From NCBI RefSeq assembly GCF_037392515.1, contig NC_090282.1, positions 31,790,554 to 31,854,553 of the forward strand: DNA of 64,000 nucleotides, written 5' to 3'. The stretch is from Haliotis asinina. Its lineage: Eukaryota > Mollusca > Gastropoda > Lepetellida > Haliotidae. The notes under the pieces were generated by a model, which was given only the letters and a program-made list of their open reading frames with translations, was not told where the DNA came from and searched no databases. This document shows positions 47,401-57,394 of the stretch, in pieces. Each line of letters opens with the position of its first letter. Position 1 is the stretch's first letter. A program made the translations under genes and the position numbers.

Positions 47401-50400
47401 TTTATAAAAAAAATTATGGAAACAAAGTGACGAGGGAGGAATGCATTTTTATTTTTTTCTCTGTGAAATACAGCTTGGAAAGTTTAGCACGTGCTAATGA
47501 GTTATAGATTCAGTCACACTTGTTCTTACAGACACTCATTCTTATAGTGAAGAAATGGATGATCGGGATGCAGCAAAGTAAAAATATATTTGTTTTAAAT
47601 GGCAATAAAAAATTGTTATGCTTCCAAATAAAAGTGATGCACCAATGCCTGAGAACCATTTCACCTTTATTCATTTAGCCTAAAATAATTAATTTTCATG
47701 TAAAAAGACTCTGTCATTTACTTGAAATATGTATGAGGCATTGTGTATATAACTTAATGTTGTTGTTTATTGTGGGAAGAAATGTTATCTGCGGTTTACC
47801 AGTTACATAATGTAATAACAAAACCTTCATTTTGTTTTCAGTCTAAACTGGCTGAAATTCTAAGAAGTGAGATTGAGACCAGTTTGCCAGTGGACTATGT
47901 CAGCATTTCTCTGCAGTCATCTGACGATGTACCCATCAAGATAACACTGTGCTACACAGACCTTCGGTCTGTACACCCAACTAAAGCAGAGGTCAGCATT
48001 ATAGAGACTCCAGGTAGGTTACCGTTACTGTTATGGTGAGGGTTTCTTGAAATGACCTTGACCTCTTGACCATGCAGGTCAGTGAAAATGTATGATCATT
48101 GTTATACGACTCCAAGTAAGTTTCTTGTATGTCAGCATTATAGAGAGTCCAGGTACTTTACTGTTATGGTGAGGGTTTGTTGATATGACCTTGACCTTTT
48201 GACCTCTGAGTTTGTGAACTTGTATGGTCAGCCTTTAATAGACTCCAAGTAGGTTTTGGGTATGTTTAGGGTTTGTTGATGCGACCTTGACCTATGATGA
48301 TGATCAGCCTTATTAGGCTTCAGGAAGGGCTTTCATCAAGGGGCATTGAGGTTTCCTACCTGCTCAAGAAGATGAAACAAAGGTGAGCCAAGCAGTGATT
48401 CTGTGAGCATAGGATGTACGGATGTTGTGTATAAATCAACCTTGTGTTTGTAGAGAGATGAAACAGAGACAGTCTTGATGGGACTGTGTTTAAAGTGTAT
48501 CTGATTGTTACTCTTTGTGGATTTGAACTTCAGTTATTCTACCAAGATACGACTTAACTTCCAGTACTGATGACTTCAGGTATGCTTATGCATGTTTTTA
48601 AGGTTAGTATATATGACACTAAACCAAGGTCTGTCTTGCTGAATAAGATATTCGTCACTCTCACTAAGGTCTCAGCGTAACCGTAAGGTCTTTGTGGTGA
48701 TAACCATTGATCTTGACATGCTTTGAGACAAGACAATGATTTTTTGTTTGTATATCATGTATATGGCAATAGTTTTGAGGATATCAGCTAAGCTACTGCT
48801 GCACCACTACACTCTAAAAAGTCATGATCTCATGCTGTAAATCTGAATTTACTGATTTAATTACAAGTGGGTTCTGAATGTAGGAAAAATACAATAGCAG
48901 CACCCAGTGTTCAAAATAATCACCAGCTCAGAGTTCCAATGCCTGCTGTTACTAAATCGGGCCAGCAAATTCAAATATCTGCAGGCCCTTTTGGCCTATA
49001 GTCATTTTTCACAACTGTAATGCGGGGATGGACATAGTTGACGCCTCGTGTGTCCGTCTGTCTGTTCTTCCATAATCATTTTGTTTCCAGAGCATAACTC
49101 AAAAACCGTTCAATATTTTTAGACCAAAATTGATAGATGTAATAAGCTGGGCCTATGGTTTTGAATTTTGCTATTTACAGATTTTTGGCAGATTTTTGTA
49201 GATATATCAGTCAGACCTCAAAGTGGTGCCTTTTGCTATTTACAGGTTTTTTTTATTTAATATTTTCTCGGTTTTCATAGAAATGTTTTGGACTTAGGCT
49301 AAAATGGAGGTATAGGCTTCGTTTCTGGAGCATAATTCAAAAACCGTTCAATATTTTTCTGTAAAACTTGGTAGATATACCAGTCATAACCTAAAGTGGT
49401 GCCTTTTGCTATTTACTGTGATTGATGATTTTCTCAGTTTCCATGGAAATGTTTTGGACATAGTCTCAAACATGAGAGGTGTGTTTCGTTTCCAGAGCTC
49501 TGCTCAAAAACTTCCCAATATATGTCAGCAAAACTTGGTAGATATGTGTGGCATACCTTACAGTGGTGCCTTTTGCTATTTACAGGTTTTCGTGATTTAT
49601 CATTTTCTGGGTTTCCATGGAAACGATTCAGACTTAGTCTCAGATTGGAGGGATGGGCTTCGTTCCAGAGCAGAACTAAAACACCTCTTAATATCTTTCT
49701 GCAAAACTTGGCGGATATGTGACTGAGACCCTAAAGTGGTGCCTTTTGCTATTTACACATTTTTGTGATTTATCATTTTCCCATTTTCCATGGAAGTTAT
49801 TCGGACCTAGTCTCAAAAGGGATCAATGAGCTTCATTCATGGAGCACAACTCAAAAACTCCTTAATATATTTCAGCAAAACTTGCCAGATATGTAAGGCA
49901 AACCTTAACATGGTGCATTTTGCTATTTGCAGATTTTTGTGATTTATCAGTTTCCCATTTTCCATGGCTATGATTCTGACTTTGTCTCACCATGGAGGGA
50001 TGGGCTTCGTTTCCAGAGCACAACTTAAAAACCATTTCATATCTTCCAACAGATCTTGACAGATATATGAGACAGATCTTGAAGTGGTGCCTTTTGCTGT
50101 TTACAGATACATGGCATTTATATTTTTCATGATTTCCATCCAAATGATTCAAGCTTAGTCTAAAAAAACATTAAGTAACTGTCGGATGATTTGTCCTTTC
50201 AAATAAGTTGGGGTTGGGGGATATGTCATCTTCTGATGATTCTTGTTTCACTTCGTGGTATTTCACCACTTTGCACACAGGAATGTCAACACAGGTCTTT
50301 AACAAATTAAATGTCTCTCTGCACCATAGGTTTGGCTAACTGATTTTGTAGAAACAGTGTGAAACTTCATCCAGTGTAGACTATGTTTTTTTATTGGTTT

Positions 50401-53400
50401 AAGTTGAACAAGATGGGCCTGCAGATTTCATTCAGGGCCTGTCGACTGCAGGTGGCAGCACCCATTCCAATTAAAAGAAACTGTCATAAAAAAAGGCTTA
50501 CATATCTGGTAGCTTTTCAACGGTGAAGAAAACCTGGTTTAAACTTTTTTAATTCAACATTACTTATATGTATCATTTTGATAAGAAAGATTGCCAGGAG
50601 GTAGTTTTTATATATATTTTTTTTTAACTTTTATTTATATTGTCAAAATGTTTACGTAGAAAGCCAATAGCTTATGCAATCCAACATCTCCAAACTTATT
50701 GTACTTGCAGACTGAGCGCTTGAAATTAAGATGAATAGGGACATGGACAACGTCAATAACAAACTGTCTGAGTATGTTTCCACTGCTAGAAGTTTAGTGT
50801 TTGTTGTTTCCATGGTTACTGAAGGAGATTTCTGATAATACAGACTGTGCTTGGGTCTTATGATGCCATAAACGATGTTTTCAGCTAGCTATTATGATGC
50901 ACTATAAAACACTTCACATCAATATCAGTGGTGTGTATTCTGGACTGGCAAGAGGTGTTGTAAATCATTTAAGTTCTTTTATGGACTCTTAGAAGTTTGT
51001 GTTAACCCTACACTTGCTGGATTGATGAACTGCTTCAAATGAAAAAAAATACTGTCATATTTGGCTATTTTGTCAATTAGTTTAAAAGGGAAATAATGTT
51101 TATAGATGTATTTCTTTTGAGAAGTTTGGCGAAACAAGACAAACAATGGTGAAACTTATTATCTAACAATGGTAAAAGTGGTTATTATCTAACAATGATG
51201 AAAACTAGTTATTATGTAACTATAGTGAAGCTAGTTATTTTCTAACATTGGTGAAAAAAGTTATCATCAAACAATGGTGAAAAAAGTTATTATCTAACAG
51301 TGGTCAAACTAGTTATTATCTGACAGTGGTGAAACTAGATATTATCAAACAACGGTGAAACAGTTATTTTCTAATCACCAACCCATCACAGACATTGCAT
51401 TTCTTTATTCTTCTCAGTTTCACAACCACATACACAAGACAGTCTACAATCTATGGTTCCCATGTACAATTTCAAACATGAAATATGGCCAAGCAGCCTC
51501 ACTTTGGGAACAGTTTAGCAGACAACACTTTCCAGACAGTTTGAAAAGATATAACTCAATACCATCTGATCTCAAGATACAGTGGCCACCAGTCAATCAG
51601 ATGACTTGATGAACAGATTGTGGTTTAGTTAACACTGACATTTCTGACCAGTAGCTTTATCAATATTCTTTGGTATTCAAGAGGATCAATATTTCCAGGA
51701 CTGCAGCTTAACATGAACAATTTCCTTGCCATAACAGTGACAAAAATTTGGAACGTCACGAAAAACCAAAATTACACTATTATGCACTTCAATTTCAGTA
51801 AATAAATTTCCCTAAAAATATAACTTTATATGATATGCTAGTGATTATGCCATCAATGCTGTTTGGACACTTTTGTTTCATGTTTTACAGTGAAGTGTCC
51901 ATTACTTTTAGATTATGATGATGACATAGAGTATATGGAGTCATGACTTTCAAGGGTTAATATCTGGAGATAGCTCACAGTCAAACAGGACATATGCATC
52001 TTTAGTAGTAGTGGTGAGATTCAATAATGACACACAGTTTGTTCCATAGATGGAACTTGTTGCTTGCTCTGTGTTTTCACTTATGCAGCTTTGGGGCGTG
52101 TAGGATATCATAAACAGATAAAGCATTAATGCAGCCTTTCCAAGGACTGTTAAATGGCCAAGGAGACTTTTACGATTTTTCTAGGCTACCATAACAGGAG
52201 TGTACTATGGGCAGAGAACAGTTGATCAGGCAGGACAGCTGTGACATTTTGACTTCAGGAGTGTGATAATGCTTCAGTATCAAGTGCTTTCAGGCGTGTT
52301 GGAATAGTTTTTAGTCTGATTCAGTGCGATCATGATGGTTCTTCTGGAGATTTTGGAGGACCCTGGATCAAGGGGGACTAAAGGACATGCAGGCCGATTT
52401 GGTCTGAATGACCCAGTGGCATTGAATGTTGACGGTATGGAATACAGTGCCGGGGTGGTTGGCTATCTCTTTCTTGTGCCATGTATCTGTATTTTTGGCA
52501 TAATTGGTAACATTGTGAATATTCTCATCCTTCACAAGGGACCATTCTCTGGAGCTGCTTACGTGTACCTGAAAGGATTGGCTTTCTTCGACATGCTGAG
52601 TCTGATATTCATTTTGCCAATTTGTGTGATTCGTTGCCCTGTGTGCTCTTTAGCAGAGCACTCCTGGAGTGTTTATGAAGCATATATCTATATTCCTATT
52701 GGTGACATTTTTATCAAGGCAAGTGTGGTCACAACAGTTGTCTTCACCATTGAGCGCTGTCTCATGATTTGCTTCAACAATCATTTCCATTTCGAGGTCA
52801 AAAAAGCAAAGTCAGCCATAATAACAGTTTCTATCATTGGGTTCCTTTGTGCTGTGGAAAATATTCCAACCTTCTGGATGTATCATATCAACATTAATGG
52901 ATCCATTGTCCAGACAGATTTCGCAAGCTCGACATTTTTCATTTTTTATGGCTGGCTTGATGCTGTACTCTTCCAGTTTATTCCAATGATTGTGTTGTTC
53001 TTATTCAATATTATTCTGATAGTCTACCTCAGGAAACATCGTCACATTCAGCAGCATCTTCAAACCCCAACCCAGATAGCTCAGCAAAAGTTTAACCTCG
53101 AACAGACACGTATGATCTTCTTGCTTATAGGTATAATTGTGTTGTTTTTGATAACCATGGTTCCAAGTTCTGTAATGCAACTAATTGGCTACAGTATCCA
53201 GTTTGGTTCGGATGTCTACACCAAGTTTCAGGTCACAACAACTGTTCTCATAGCCTTAAACTTCTCGTGTAATTTCCTTCTATATTGTGCCATCAACAAA
53301 AGATTTTGGATGACGTTCAAGAGGATTTGCTGTTGTTGCTGCCAGAATCGAGTTCATCCTGTGATGGATGCCATTATTGCTGAGCAAGCTGTTGTGACCA

Positions 53401-56400
53401 GAATGAGATTTTCCCATCCCAGGAATCACACAGAGTTTACGCAGGGCTCCAGTGCTTTAACTACAGGGATGACTCTCACAACTGATTCTGCCAGATTCAG
53501 GCTGAATCCAGAACGTGTAGACACTGTGTCTGAATGTGAGAAAGAATACAGTGATGCTGGTAGAGAGGAGTGCCTGCAGAAGCCAGGTCCAGAGACTGCT
53601 TTGTCAGATCCAGGAACTTCTACAGCTGAAGCAGAACAAACCTCTTCAAAGCCTCTTGAATAATCATCAAAATGTTTCCGAATATACATTAAGACCCAAA
53701 CAACATACTTTCTAAAGTAATAAGTGGAAAGTGTCAAAAGTGGTTAGTGGAAAGTGTCAAAATCTTTTTTCTTTAGGATGTTTTGTGGGTCAAATATAAG
53801 ATCACACCTTAAAGTGAGATGAACAATCTTGCCATATACCACCATCTATCCGCTTCAGCTATTAACGTGCCTTTCATCATACACAACAGAGTGATAATAA
53901 TTCAATATAAACTTTGTGGCTGCTGCTTCATGTAACTTCAACTCAAATATGGCACATGTGGCATCTTCTCAAGAATAGACAGTTGGAATGTGAATGCTGA
54001 TATGAACAGATAACGCCTAGGACAGCATTGAAGGTAAAGCCAAAATTTGTAGAGGACAGTACAGAGGCTATATGTATAGGAGAGAACACGCCTCCGAGAT
54101 TTTGGTAGACAGTGTAGAACCGGAGGGGTAGGTATTTCCCGATCCTAATGGTTTTTCATTGTCTACCAAAACCGAGGAGAAGTGTTTTCTCTAACATATA
54201 TACCATCAGTGATGGGTAATTACATTGTAGATGATCATTTAATGAAGGTACATAACACTGACTGAAGCGCAAGTAAAATCAATTTAATGACAGTAACTAT
54301 AAGAAGATAATTCAACCCCACTTCCTTCGTCAGCCTGGTGGCCGTGTGCTATTGTCTGCTTACAAATCTGAAACCTGCACTTCCAGCCTTGCTAGGGAAT
54401 ACCTATGCACTTTGAACATAATTTAGAATGATATTTTTCAGTTGATTTCAAACACTCATATATCTGTCGAATATTGATGTTAATATAGAGTTAAAGATAA
54501 TTACAAAAAGTAAAACCTGGGAAGAGGTCTTACTAAGGAAAAGTAAAACCAGGGAAGAGATCTTGCTAAGGAAAAGTAAAACCTGGGAAGAGGTCTTACT
54601 TACAAAACAAAAACCTCAAATGCGGTGATTCTGGGAAAACAAGGGATGACCTAATATATAGTGAGATGCAGACTGCAGGTGTATATTCTGGGGCAAAGGT
54701 GTGACCAACCCTGGCAGTTACAGATGATCACCAGGTATGGACAGTACATTTTCTTGGACAGTACATGTGGAGTATGGTAGTAAATATCAGGTATTCCTGA
54801 TTTGTTGTCGGGATGACTTTGGATGTGAACAGCATATACAACCAAGCCTTGTATGTGCCAGTATTCCCAGGTTTGAAAACTTGGAGGAAACATGCATCAA
54901 CTAGTCCTTCCATCTGTCATCTATGCTATTTAATTTGGGGATTTGAAAATTTTAGGTTTTAGGTGTGTTTTTCTTTATATTTAATTTTTGTTCACTGTGA
55001 TAAAAACAGGTTGGACTTGCACTGAAAATTAATGCCTGTTAACTGATATCTGTAACGATAGTGCAACCATATGAGGTACATGACATGGTATTCATAAGTC
55101 CGTTGTGGTATATTTCTACATCAGTAAGTAACAATAAAATCAATTTATGTATTTTGAATTTAGTTTGATTCATTAGAATTTATGGTTTTTGAATATTTCA
55201 TGACAATCATTTACTTACTTGTCAGTGTAATCTGTCATTGACAGACATTTGCAATGAAGCAATAAAACTGTCGTCAGAGGATTGAGTGTGAAGGTACTTG
55301 TACATGTAGCACTTCCCTCAACAGCTCCACCTCAAGGTCTATGTGCTCAGATAAGGGTTCCAGCGAGACGTTAATGCTACACAAACTCACTCAAACAGGT
55401 GATTCATGTTTAACAGAATCCACAATATCCGTGCTGTGGTCAAACCTGGATTAAACATCTCATTCTCAATGTTCAGCAAGGTACTTCAAGAAAATAAGGT
55501 CATGGTATATCTATCTGGCAGTGGTCTAAAGTATTTTTGGAAATAGTAAAAAAAGTGTTTGGGTTTTTTTGCATTAATATCTACAGTTTATGTAGGTTTT
55601 ATATGAAACTGTGGAAATATATTTGCCCTATCTACAATCTCAGATTTTAGGGAGATAGGAAACGTAGAAAAGTTACTTTACTGAGATCAGTGCAGAAATG
55701 AGCATAGTGACTTATGTGGAACAGACTATGGCTTTATGCAAATTAGTGTGTGATGTTATTGTTTTACAAAGGACACTTTAAAATGCCCATTTTTGAAATT
55801 AATCTTAGCTTCATTATAATGATAGCTCACGTAAAAGAAAAGCACTTTAATACTGTAACTATTAAGGATGTAGCTACCATGGAGTCTCACTATCACTATA
55901 AACAGAAACAGATACAGGTAGGAGTGGGGTTATCTCAAAAGCAAAACCAGCGAGGTGTCGCAGATGGTGGTTGGGTTGGGCTAGGGGATGGGGATATCAA
56001 CCGAGATCTATAAGACAATCCTTTCGGGGAATTAAACTGTGAAAAAAAACAACATGTCATGTCAATTTACAAATAATATCTTGTTCTATCAATCTTCGAG
56101 TGGTCATGCCAGCTATATATTTGGAGACTTTGATACAATGACTGATTTAAGCTTTTCCATGGGTACTGAATCGGGTGGTGAGGAAGCCTAGAGGTTAAAA
56201 AGTTCACTCGTCATGAGAACACCCAGGTTTGACTCCCCACATAGGCACATTCTGTGAAGCCCATTTCTGGTGTCCCAGGTGTGATATTATTAGGGGTGAA
56301 ACCATATACTATGTTATTAGGCCTTTGGTTCGGTGTACCATAATGGAATAAAATAAATTGGTATTTTCAGTTTTTGTATTGTCATTTTGAAAACCCTTTT

Positions 56401-57279
56401 ATACCTTTTCTAAAATGTCTAGAAATCGAATCATGTAGTCCAAGTTTATGCATTCCTGGACAATGCCATTTTTCCCAGAAGTAAGCTCGGAATTGCATTG
56501 AATGTTATCTTAATCAGCAGCAACAATTCATTCATACTAAAATAACAAAACAAACATCATATTACACCTCAGTATGTTTCAACATGAATGTGACGACTTG
56601 ACCTGAAATTAAGTGTTATTTACAGATGTGATCATTCAGCAAAACTGTCATTAACATGAGTGATCTCGTGTAAGATCTGGAACACATGCTATTACGAACA
56701 ATGCATATGATTGCACGAATGATCACTTGCCATTTGCTATCCAGTTCTTATGTGTTGTGTTAATTTATTTAATTTATTTAATATAATTTATATTATGACA
56801 GTTTTGTTCATTCAAAATAGCAAAGATTATGGTTAAGTTTTTCCATGTTATTAAACAATGTAAGGTTTAGTTTGGCTCTTGTCAGTTTTCTGCATTATGA
56901 TAATATGTCATATACTGAACCGAAACAGACGGAACAAAAGGCATTGTACCGCAATGCATACCATGCTGTAGTGAAAGTGTACAGTTTCATCCCTAGATAT
57001 TACTGGAATATCATTAAAAGCAGAGTAAAAGCCAACTCACTCACTCACTAGGACAGAATCCAGGATAACACACTTCTAATCCTGAGTAGTCAGATAACAT
57101 TCAATTTCCTTTCATGATCTTTGTTGCCAGATTCAACAGACATTCTACCTGATGAGAGCATGCTGACACAGTGGGAGGGGCTACTGAAGACCACACCCCT
57201 TATTACAGCCCTCCAACAAATCACTGGCATTGTCATGGAAACAACTGAAGTAGACCCAGGGTCAGAATGTTCACAGTGA
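38447..57279 (+). CDS. CENPO: Centromere protein O (CENP-O), 6 coding exons (first tentative)
   Basis: CENP-O is an inner-kinetochore protein of the CCAN, acting in the CENP-O/P/Q/U/R group (the yeast counterpart is Mcm21 of COMA). Exons: 38447-38453 (tentative, ATGTCTG before a gtaatt donor), 44269-44438, 44677-44779, 46458-46726, 47842-48013, 57131-57279. They sum to 870 nt (289 aa) and all phases agree. An N-terminal coiled coil (LDRLEASAREAERSQKEVEL.., about residues 6-95) leads to the family signature RLTG at the exon 3/4 junction. The RWD-type part follows, with LMLRFDTSYNHEYVDEHYIE, HHTLPAFIPMSQLE, LPVDYVSISL and a final QWEGLLKTTPL. The gene is stretched by insertions: a retrotransposon in intron 1, a 78-bp minisatellite in intron 3, and a nested GPCR gene and satellite-like array in the 9.1-kb intron 4. 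The first exon is chosen only on phase and position. Confidence 0.85.
38824..38990 (+). repeat. SINE family 2
   Basis: It starts ggggtggtggggtagcatat, has a second tRNA-like start (tagcctagtggttaaaacgc), a B box ggttcgattc, cacatgggtaggatgtgtga and agtccatttcttgtcatcct. The doubled head suggests one copy inserted in another. It lies in CENPO intron 1. Confidence 0.8.
39409..39413. repeat. Target-site duplication (taccc), left
   Basis: The 5-bp taccc directly before the left LTR is repeated directly after the right LTR (44042-44046). Confidence 0.9.
39414..39565 (-). repeat. 3' LTR (152 bp)
   Basis: On the minus strand it begins tgtagtggtatctattatta and ends ..gatacaaca. It looks identical to 43890-44041. 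A purine-rich aaagggaga (39566-39574 on the minus strand) lies just before it and is the likely polypurine tract. Confidence 0.95.
39755..43345 (-). CDS. Retrotransposon pol (with C-terminal gag) reading frame
   Basis: The frame is open from just after an in-frame TAA (43346-43348) to the TGA at 39755. The first ATG inside it is at 43183, giving 1142 aa. Counting from that ATG: two CCHC zinc knuckles (C74-x2-C.., C94-x2-C..H), aspartic protease DTGAD at 169-173, RT with MDDFLIYG at 441-448 and RNase H with TADAS near 587 and ETDHKPL near 653. Integrase follows with an HHCC zinc site (H808, H811, C841, C844) and a DDE triad D871, D924, E960 with 35-residue spacing. All the expected catalytic residues I looked for are present and no frameshift is seen, so the enzymatic part looks intact. 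No chromodomain or envelope is seen downstream. Confidence 0.92.
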   Translation of the reverse strand, partial: VFGTRNQQSGEKFDSFYTDIRNKSASCEFGDLRDSLVRDRIVIGIQSEETRSRLLREQNLTLEMALNICRTAEATESQVKSLQDDKAASVGYVKRKTPSARKQSHTKPKLPSRSKPQAQNQKLQRENCPYCGKEKHDRKFCPARHVSCNSCKKRGHYASVCQSQKGYVRAIDEDGYEDDYDCGQDDSQETVFLGSISSDTPKQRSRRYFNLQVDGKTITLKADTGADVSLISQDIFDKVFPGRQLQSPKRILRGIQNQLKVVGCFHATVKWKERTVKETFYVLTESSHSLLSCDASEDLGLLQLCSAVTKEDMVSEFPGLFVGLGEMDGEYDIKLKTDAQPYAVTTPRRVPIPLLPKVKEQLEKLESLGVISKVDAPTEWCAPMVVVPKANGDVRICVDLRRLNESVLRERHTLPTVDHTLGQLKDARVFSKIDANSGFHQVKLTEQSSYLTTFMTPFGRYCYKRLPFGITSAPEYFQRQVSRTLEGHEGITGIMDDFLIYGINDTEHDERVRQTLSSLQKAGITLNKDKCDFGQSEVQFLGQTVGEKGIRASEDKVSAVKNLPEPQNVPDLRRFLGMVNQLGKFITNLAELTKPLRDLLSKKNSWYWGEQQREAFSKIKSAVSSRAVLAIFNPNLPTKVTADASSYGLGAVLCQRHSRDWKPVAYASRSLSDTETRYAQIEKEALALTWACERFQDYLIGLQFTLETDHKPLVPLLGLKDLDTLPPRVQRFRMRLMRFAYTINHVPGRELYTADTLSRAPERGSSRSDLVEEVEAFVNAISFPASDKKLDDIRRHQHEDDICRQILQYCMEGWPERHQLKGIVSHNWPYKADITVCNDLILCGGRILIPETMRPGILEALHEGHQGITKTRETAKQCVWWPNLSKQIGEFVSKCHVCVKKFDNHPEPLLPSEMPERPWMKVASDLFELNKQPYVLVVDYYSRFIEIAKLNSTSSKVVINHLKSMFARHGVPEILVSDNGPQYSSLEFAEFSNEYGFCHVTSSPGHASGNGEAERAVRTIKTLLKSADDPYATLLSYRSTPLSCGYSPAELLMSRRLRTKLPILPQKLTCSPPDEKKVMDHESSRREDSRLHFNRRHAALPLRPLCRGDETWMRDRGEKGTVVDKLSPRSYTVQTDSGMYRRNRKDLNFLPKQEVVKSEMSSTPETSAPAPAPTGVYHTRSGRPSKPPVRFDDQYQ
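43346..43633 (-). pseudogene. Retrotransposon gag 5' part, ended by a premature stop
   Basis: From ATG at 43633 the frame runs 95 codons (MNNLKPPPPLELIGNISENF.., FKIWKQESELY, ..FEQYCNPRKNVTFER) and stops at TAA 43346-43348. The frame continues without shift into the pol reading frame, and the residues after the stop (NQQSGEKFDSFYTDIRN) are typical of gag. One point mutation therefore seems to have split a single gag-pol frame. An alternative is that the stop is real and read through, but such a short gag N-terminus makes that unlikely. Confidence 0.8.
43870..43889 (-). other. Primer-binding site
   Basis: Immediately after the 5' LTR the minus strand reads tggtgtcagaactgggatct. This is complementary to a tRNA 3' end of the form ..agttctgacacca. 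It matches tRNA-Leu 3' ends (..cttctgacacca) with about one mismatch as I recall them. There is no spacer between LTR and PBS. Confidence 0.8.
43890..44041 (-). repeat. 5' LTR (152 bp)
   Basis: It appears identical to 39414-39565 over its full length, TG...CA ended. It is followed on the plus strand by the taccc target duplication at 44042-44046. I see no obvious TATA box. Confidence 0.95.
44042..44105 (+). repeat. 3' part of the SINE split by the retrotransposon
   Basis: ccaccatgatattgctggaa..ccattctcactcactcag is the family-2 3' end. The preceding part (gatgatttctggtgtaccc) lies at 39395-39413, left of the retrotransposon. Removing the element and one taccc gives a continuous SINE sequence. 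Confidence 0.85.
44785..45880. repeat. 78-bp minisatellite in CENPO intron 3
   Basis: The string aactttatagccagcaa recurs every 78 bp from 44815 to 45673 (twelve occurrences). The tract 45680-45880 is made of shorter related units (about 12-15 bp, aacatgtccagc type). Because 78 is a multiple of three, frames stay open on both strands for 400 codons or more. One of them (ending at TGA 45898-45900) is in frame with CENPO exon 3. In the fully spliced model the whole array is removed. Confidence 0.93.
46727..47841. other. CENPO intron 4-side sequence between exons 46458-46726 and 47842-48013
   Basis: AT-rich intron of 1.1 kb. I see no repeat or ORF of note in it. Confidence 0.6.
47992..48292 (+). 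repeat. Partial tandem duplication across the end of CENPO exon 5 and its donor site
   Basis: gtcagcattatagagactcc-ag-gtagg at 47992 is repeated at 48131 (gtcagcattatagagagtcc-ag-gtact), 139 bp later. Both are followed by ttactgttatggtgagggtt and atatgaccttgacc-type sequence. A third, more diverged copy lies at about 48234-48292. The second copy has a weaker donor. Confidence 0.8.
49020..50160. repeat. Tandem array, about 173-bp monomer, six to seven diverged copies
   Basis: The marker gtggtgccttttgctattta recurs at 49223, 49396, 49563, 49736, 49910 (diverged) and 50084. The spacings are 173, 167, 173, 174 and 174 bp. Each monomer also contains gggcttcgtttccagagcac, ctcaaaaac and gcaaaacttgg motifs. 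It lies in CENPO intron 5 by exon count (48014-57130). Confidence 0.9.
51120..51375. repeat. Tandem repeat, about 30-bp unit
   Basis: About eight units of the form ctaacaatggtgaaaactag followed by ttattat. Diverged, non-coding, in the last CENPO intron. Confidence 0.85.
52332..53663 (+). CDS. Rhodopsin-family (class A) orphan GPCR, intronless, nested in a CENPO intron
   Basis: This is a seven-helix receptor of 443 aa, similar in general pattern to invertebrate FMRFamide/peptide-type orphan receptors; the ligand is unknown. TM1 is at about 41-67 (GIIGNIVNILIL, N60), TM2 79-101 (LAFFD, D87), TM3 about 118-147 with ERC (141-143) in place of DRY, TM4 161-182, TM5 207-233, TM6 259-286 (P278, no CWxP) and TM7 298-322 with NFLLY (314-318) in place of NPxxY. 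The next cytoplasmic segment has a five-cysteine cluster (333-337), a likely palmitoylation site. The Ser/Thr/Glu-rich tail is about 100 residues. I see no cysteine pair for the usual TM3-ECL2 disulfide. The start could also be M2 or M36, since the latter begins just before TM1. A cag acceptor-like site at about 52318-52324 could mark a non-coding 5' exon. AATAAA at 55133-55138 is a candidate 3' end. Confidence 0.9.
   Translation: MMVLLEILEDPGSRGTKGHAGRFGLNDPVALNVDGMEYSAGVVGYLFLVPCICIFGIIGNIVNILILHKGPFSGAAYVYLKGLAFFDMLSLIFILPICVIRCPVCSLAEHSWSVYEAYIYIPIGDIFIKASVVTTVVFTIERCLMICFNNHFHFEVKKAKSAIITVSIIGFLCAVENIPTFWMYHININGSIVQTDFASSTFFIFYGWLDAVLFQFIPMIVLFLFNIILIVYLRKHRHIQQHLQTPTQIAQQKFNLEQTRMIFLLIGIIVLFLITMVPSSVMQLIGYSIQFGSDVYTKFQVTTTVLIALNFSCNFLLYCAINKRFWMTFKRICCCCCQNRVHPVMDAIIAEQAVVTRMRFSHPRNHTEFTQGSSALTTGMTLTTDSARFRLNPERVDTVSECEKEYSDAGREECLQKPGPETALSDPGTSTAEAEQTSSKPLE
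54068..54202. mobile_element. Fold-back element
   Basis: The left arm 54068-54114 (tatatgtataggagagaaca.. to ..ttttggtagacagtg) is repeated inverted at 54157-54202 (cattgtctaccaaaaccgag.. to ..tctctaacatatata). The spacer is about 42 bp. Arms match at roughly four positions in five. Confidence 0.75.
54507..54603. repeat. Tandem repeat, about 42-bp unit, 2.3 copies
   Basis: Units are aaaagtaaaacctgggaaga then ggtcttactaagg, with few differences between copies. Confidence 0.85.
56173..56290 (+). repeat. SINE family 2
   Basis: gggtggtgaggaagcctaga (A-box region), ggtttgactccccacatagg (B box) and gaagcccatttctggtgtcc are all present. Confidence 0.8.
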
Positions 57280-57394
57280 CAGAACTATCATCCTGTGTTG
57301 AGTTTGAGGACAGTTCTGTGAGCCAGGAAAACAACAACCCTTAAGGACAAACAGAAAATATAGAGCAAGGAGCAGTTCATAATTTATGGGTGTG

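Larger units (their letters stand above)
53664..57130. other. GPCR 3' region and remaining CENPO last-intron sequence
   Basis: Non-coding, with a fold-back element (54068-54202), a 42-bp tandem repeat (54507-54603) and a SINE (56173-56290). No further gene was recognised. Confidence 0.5.
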
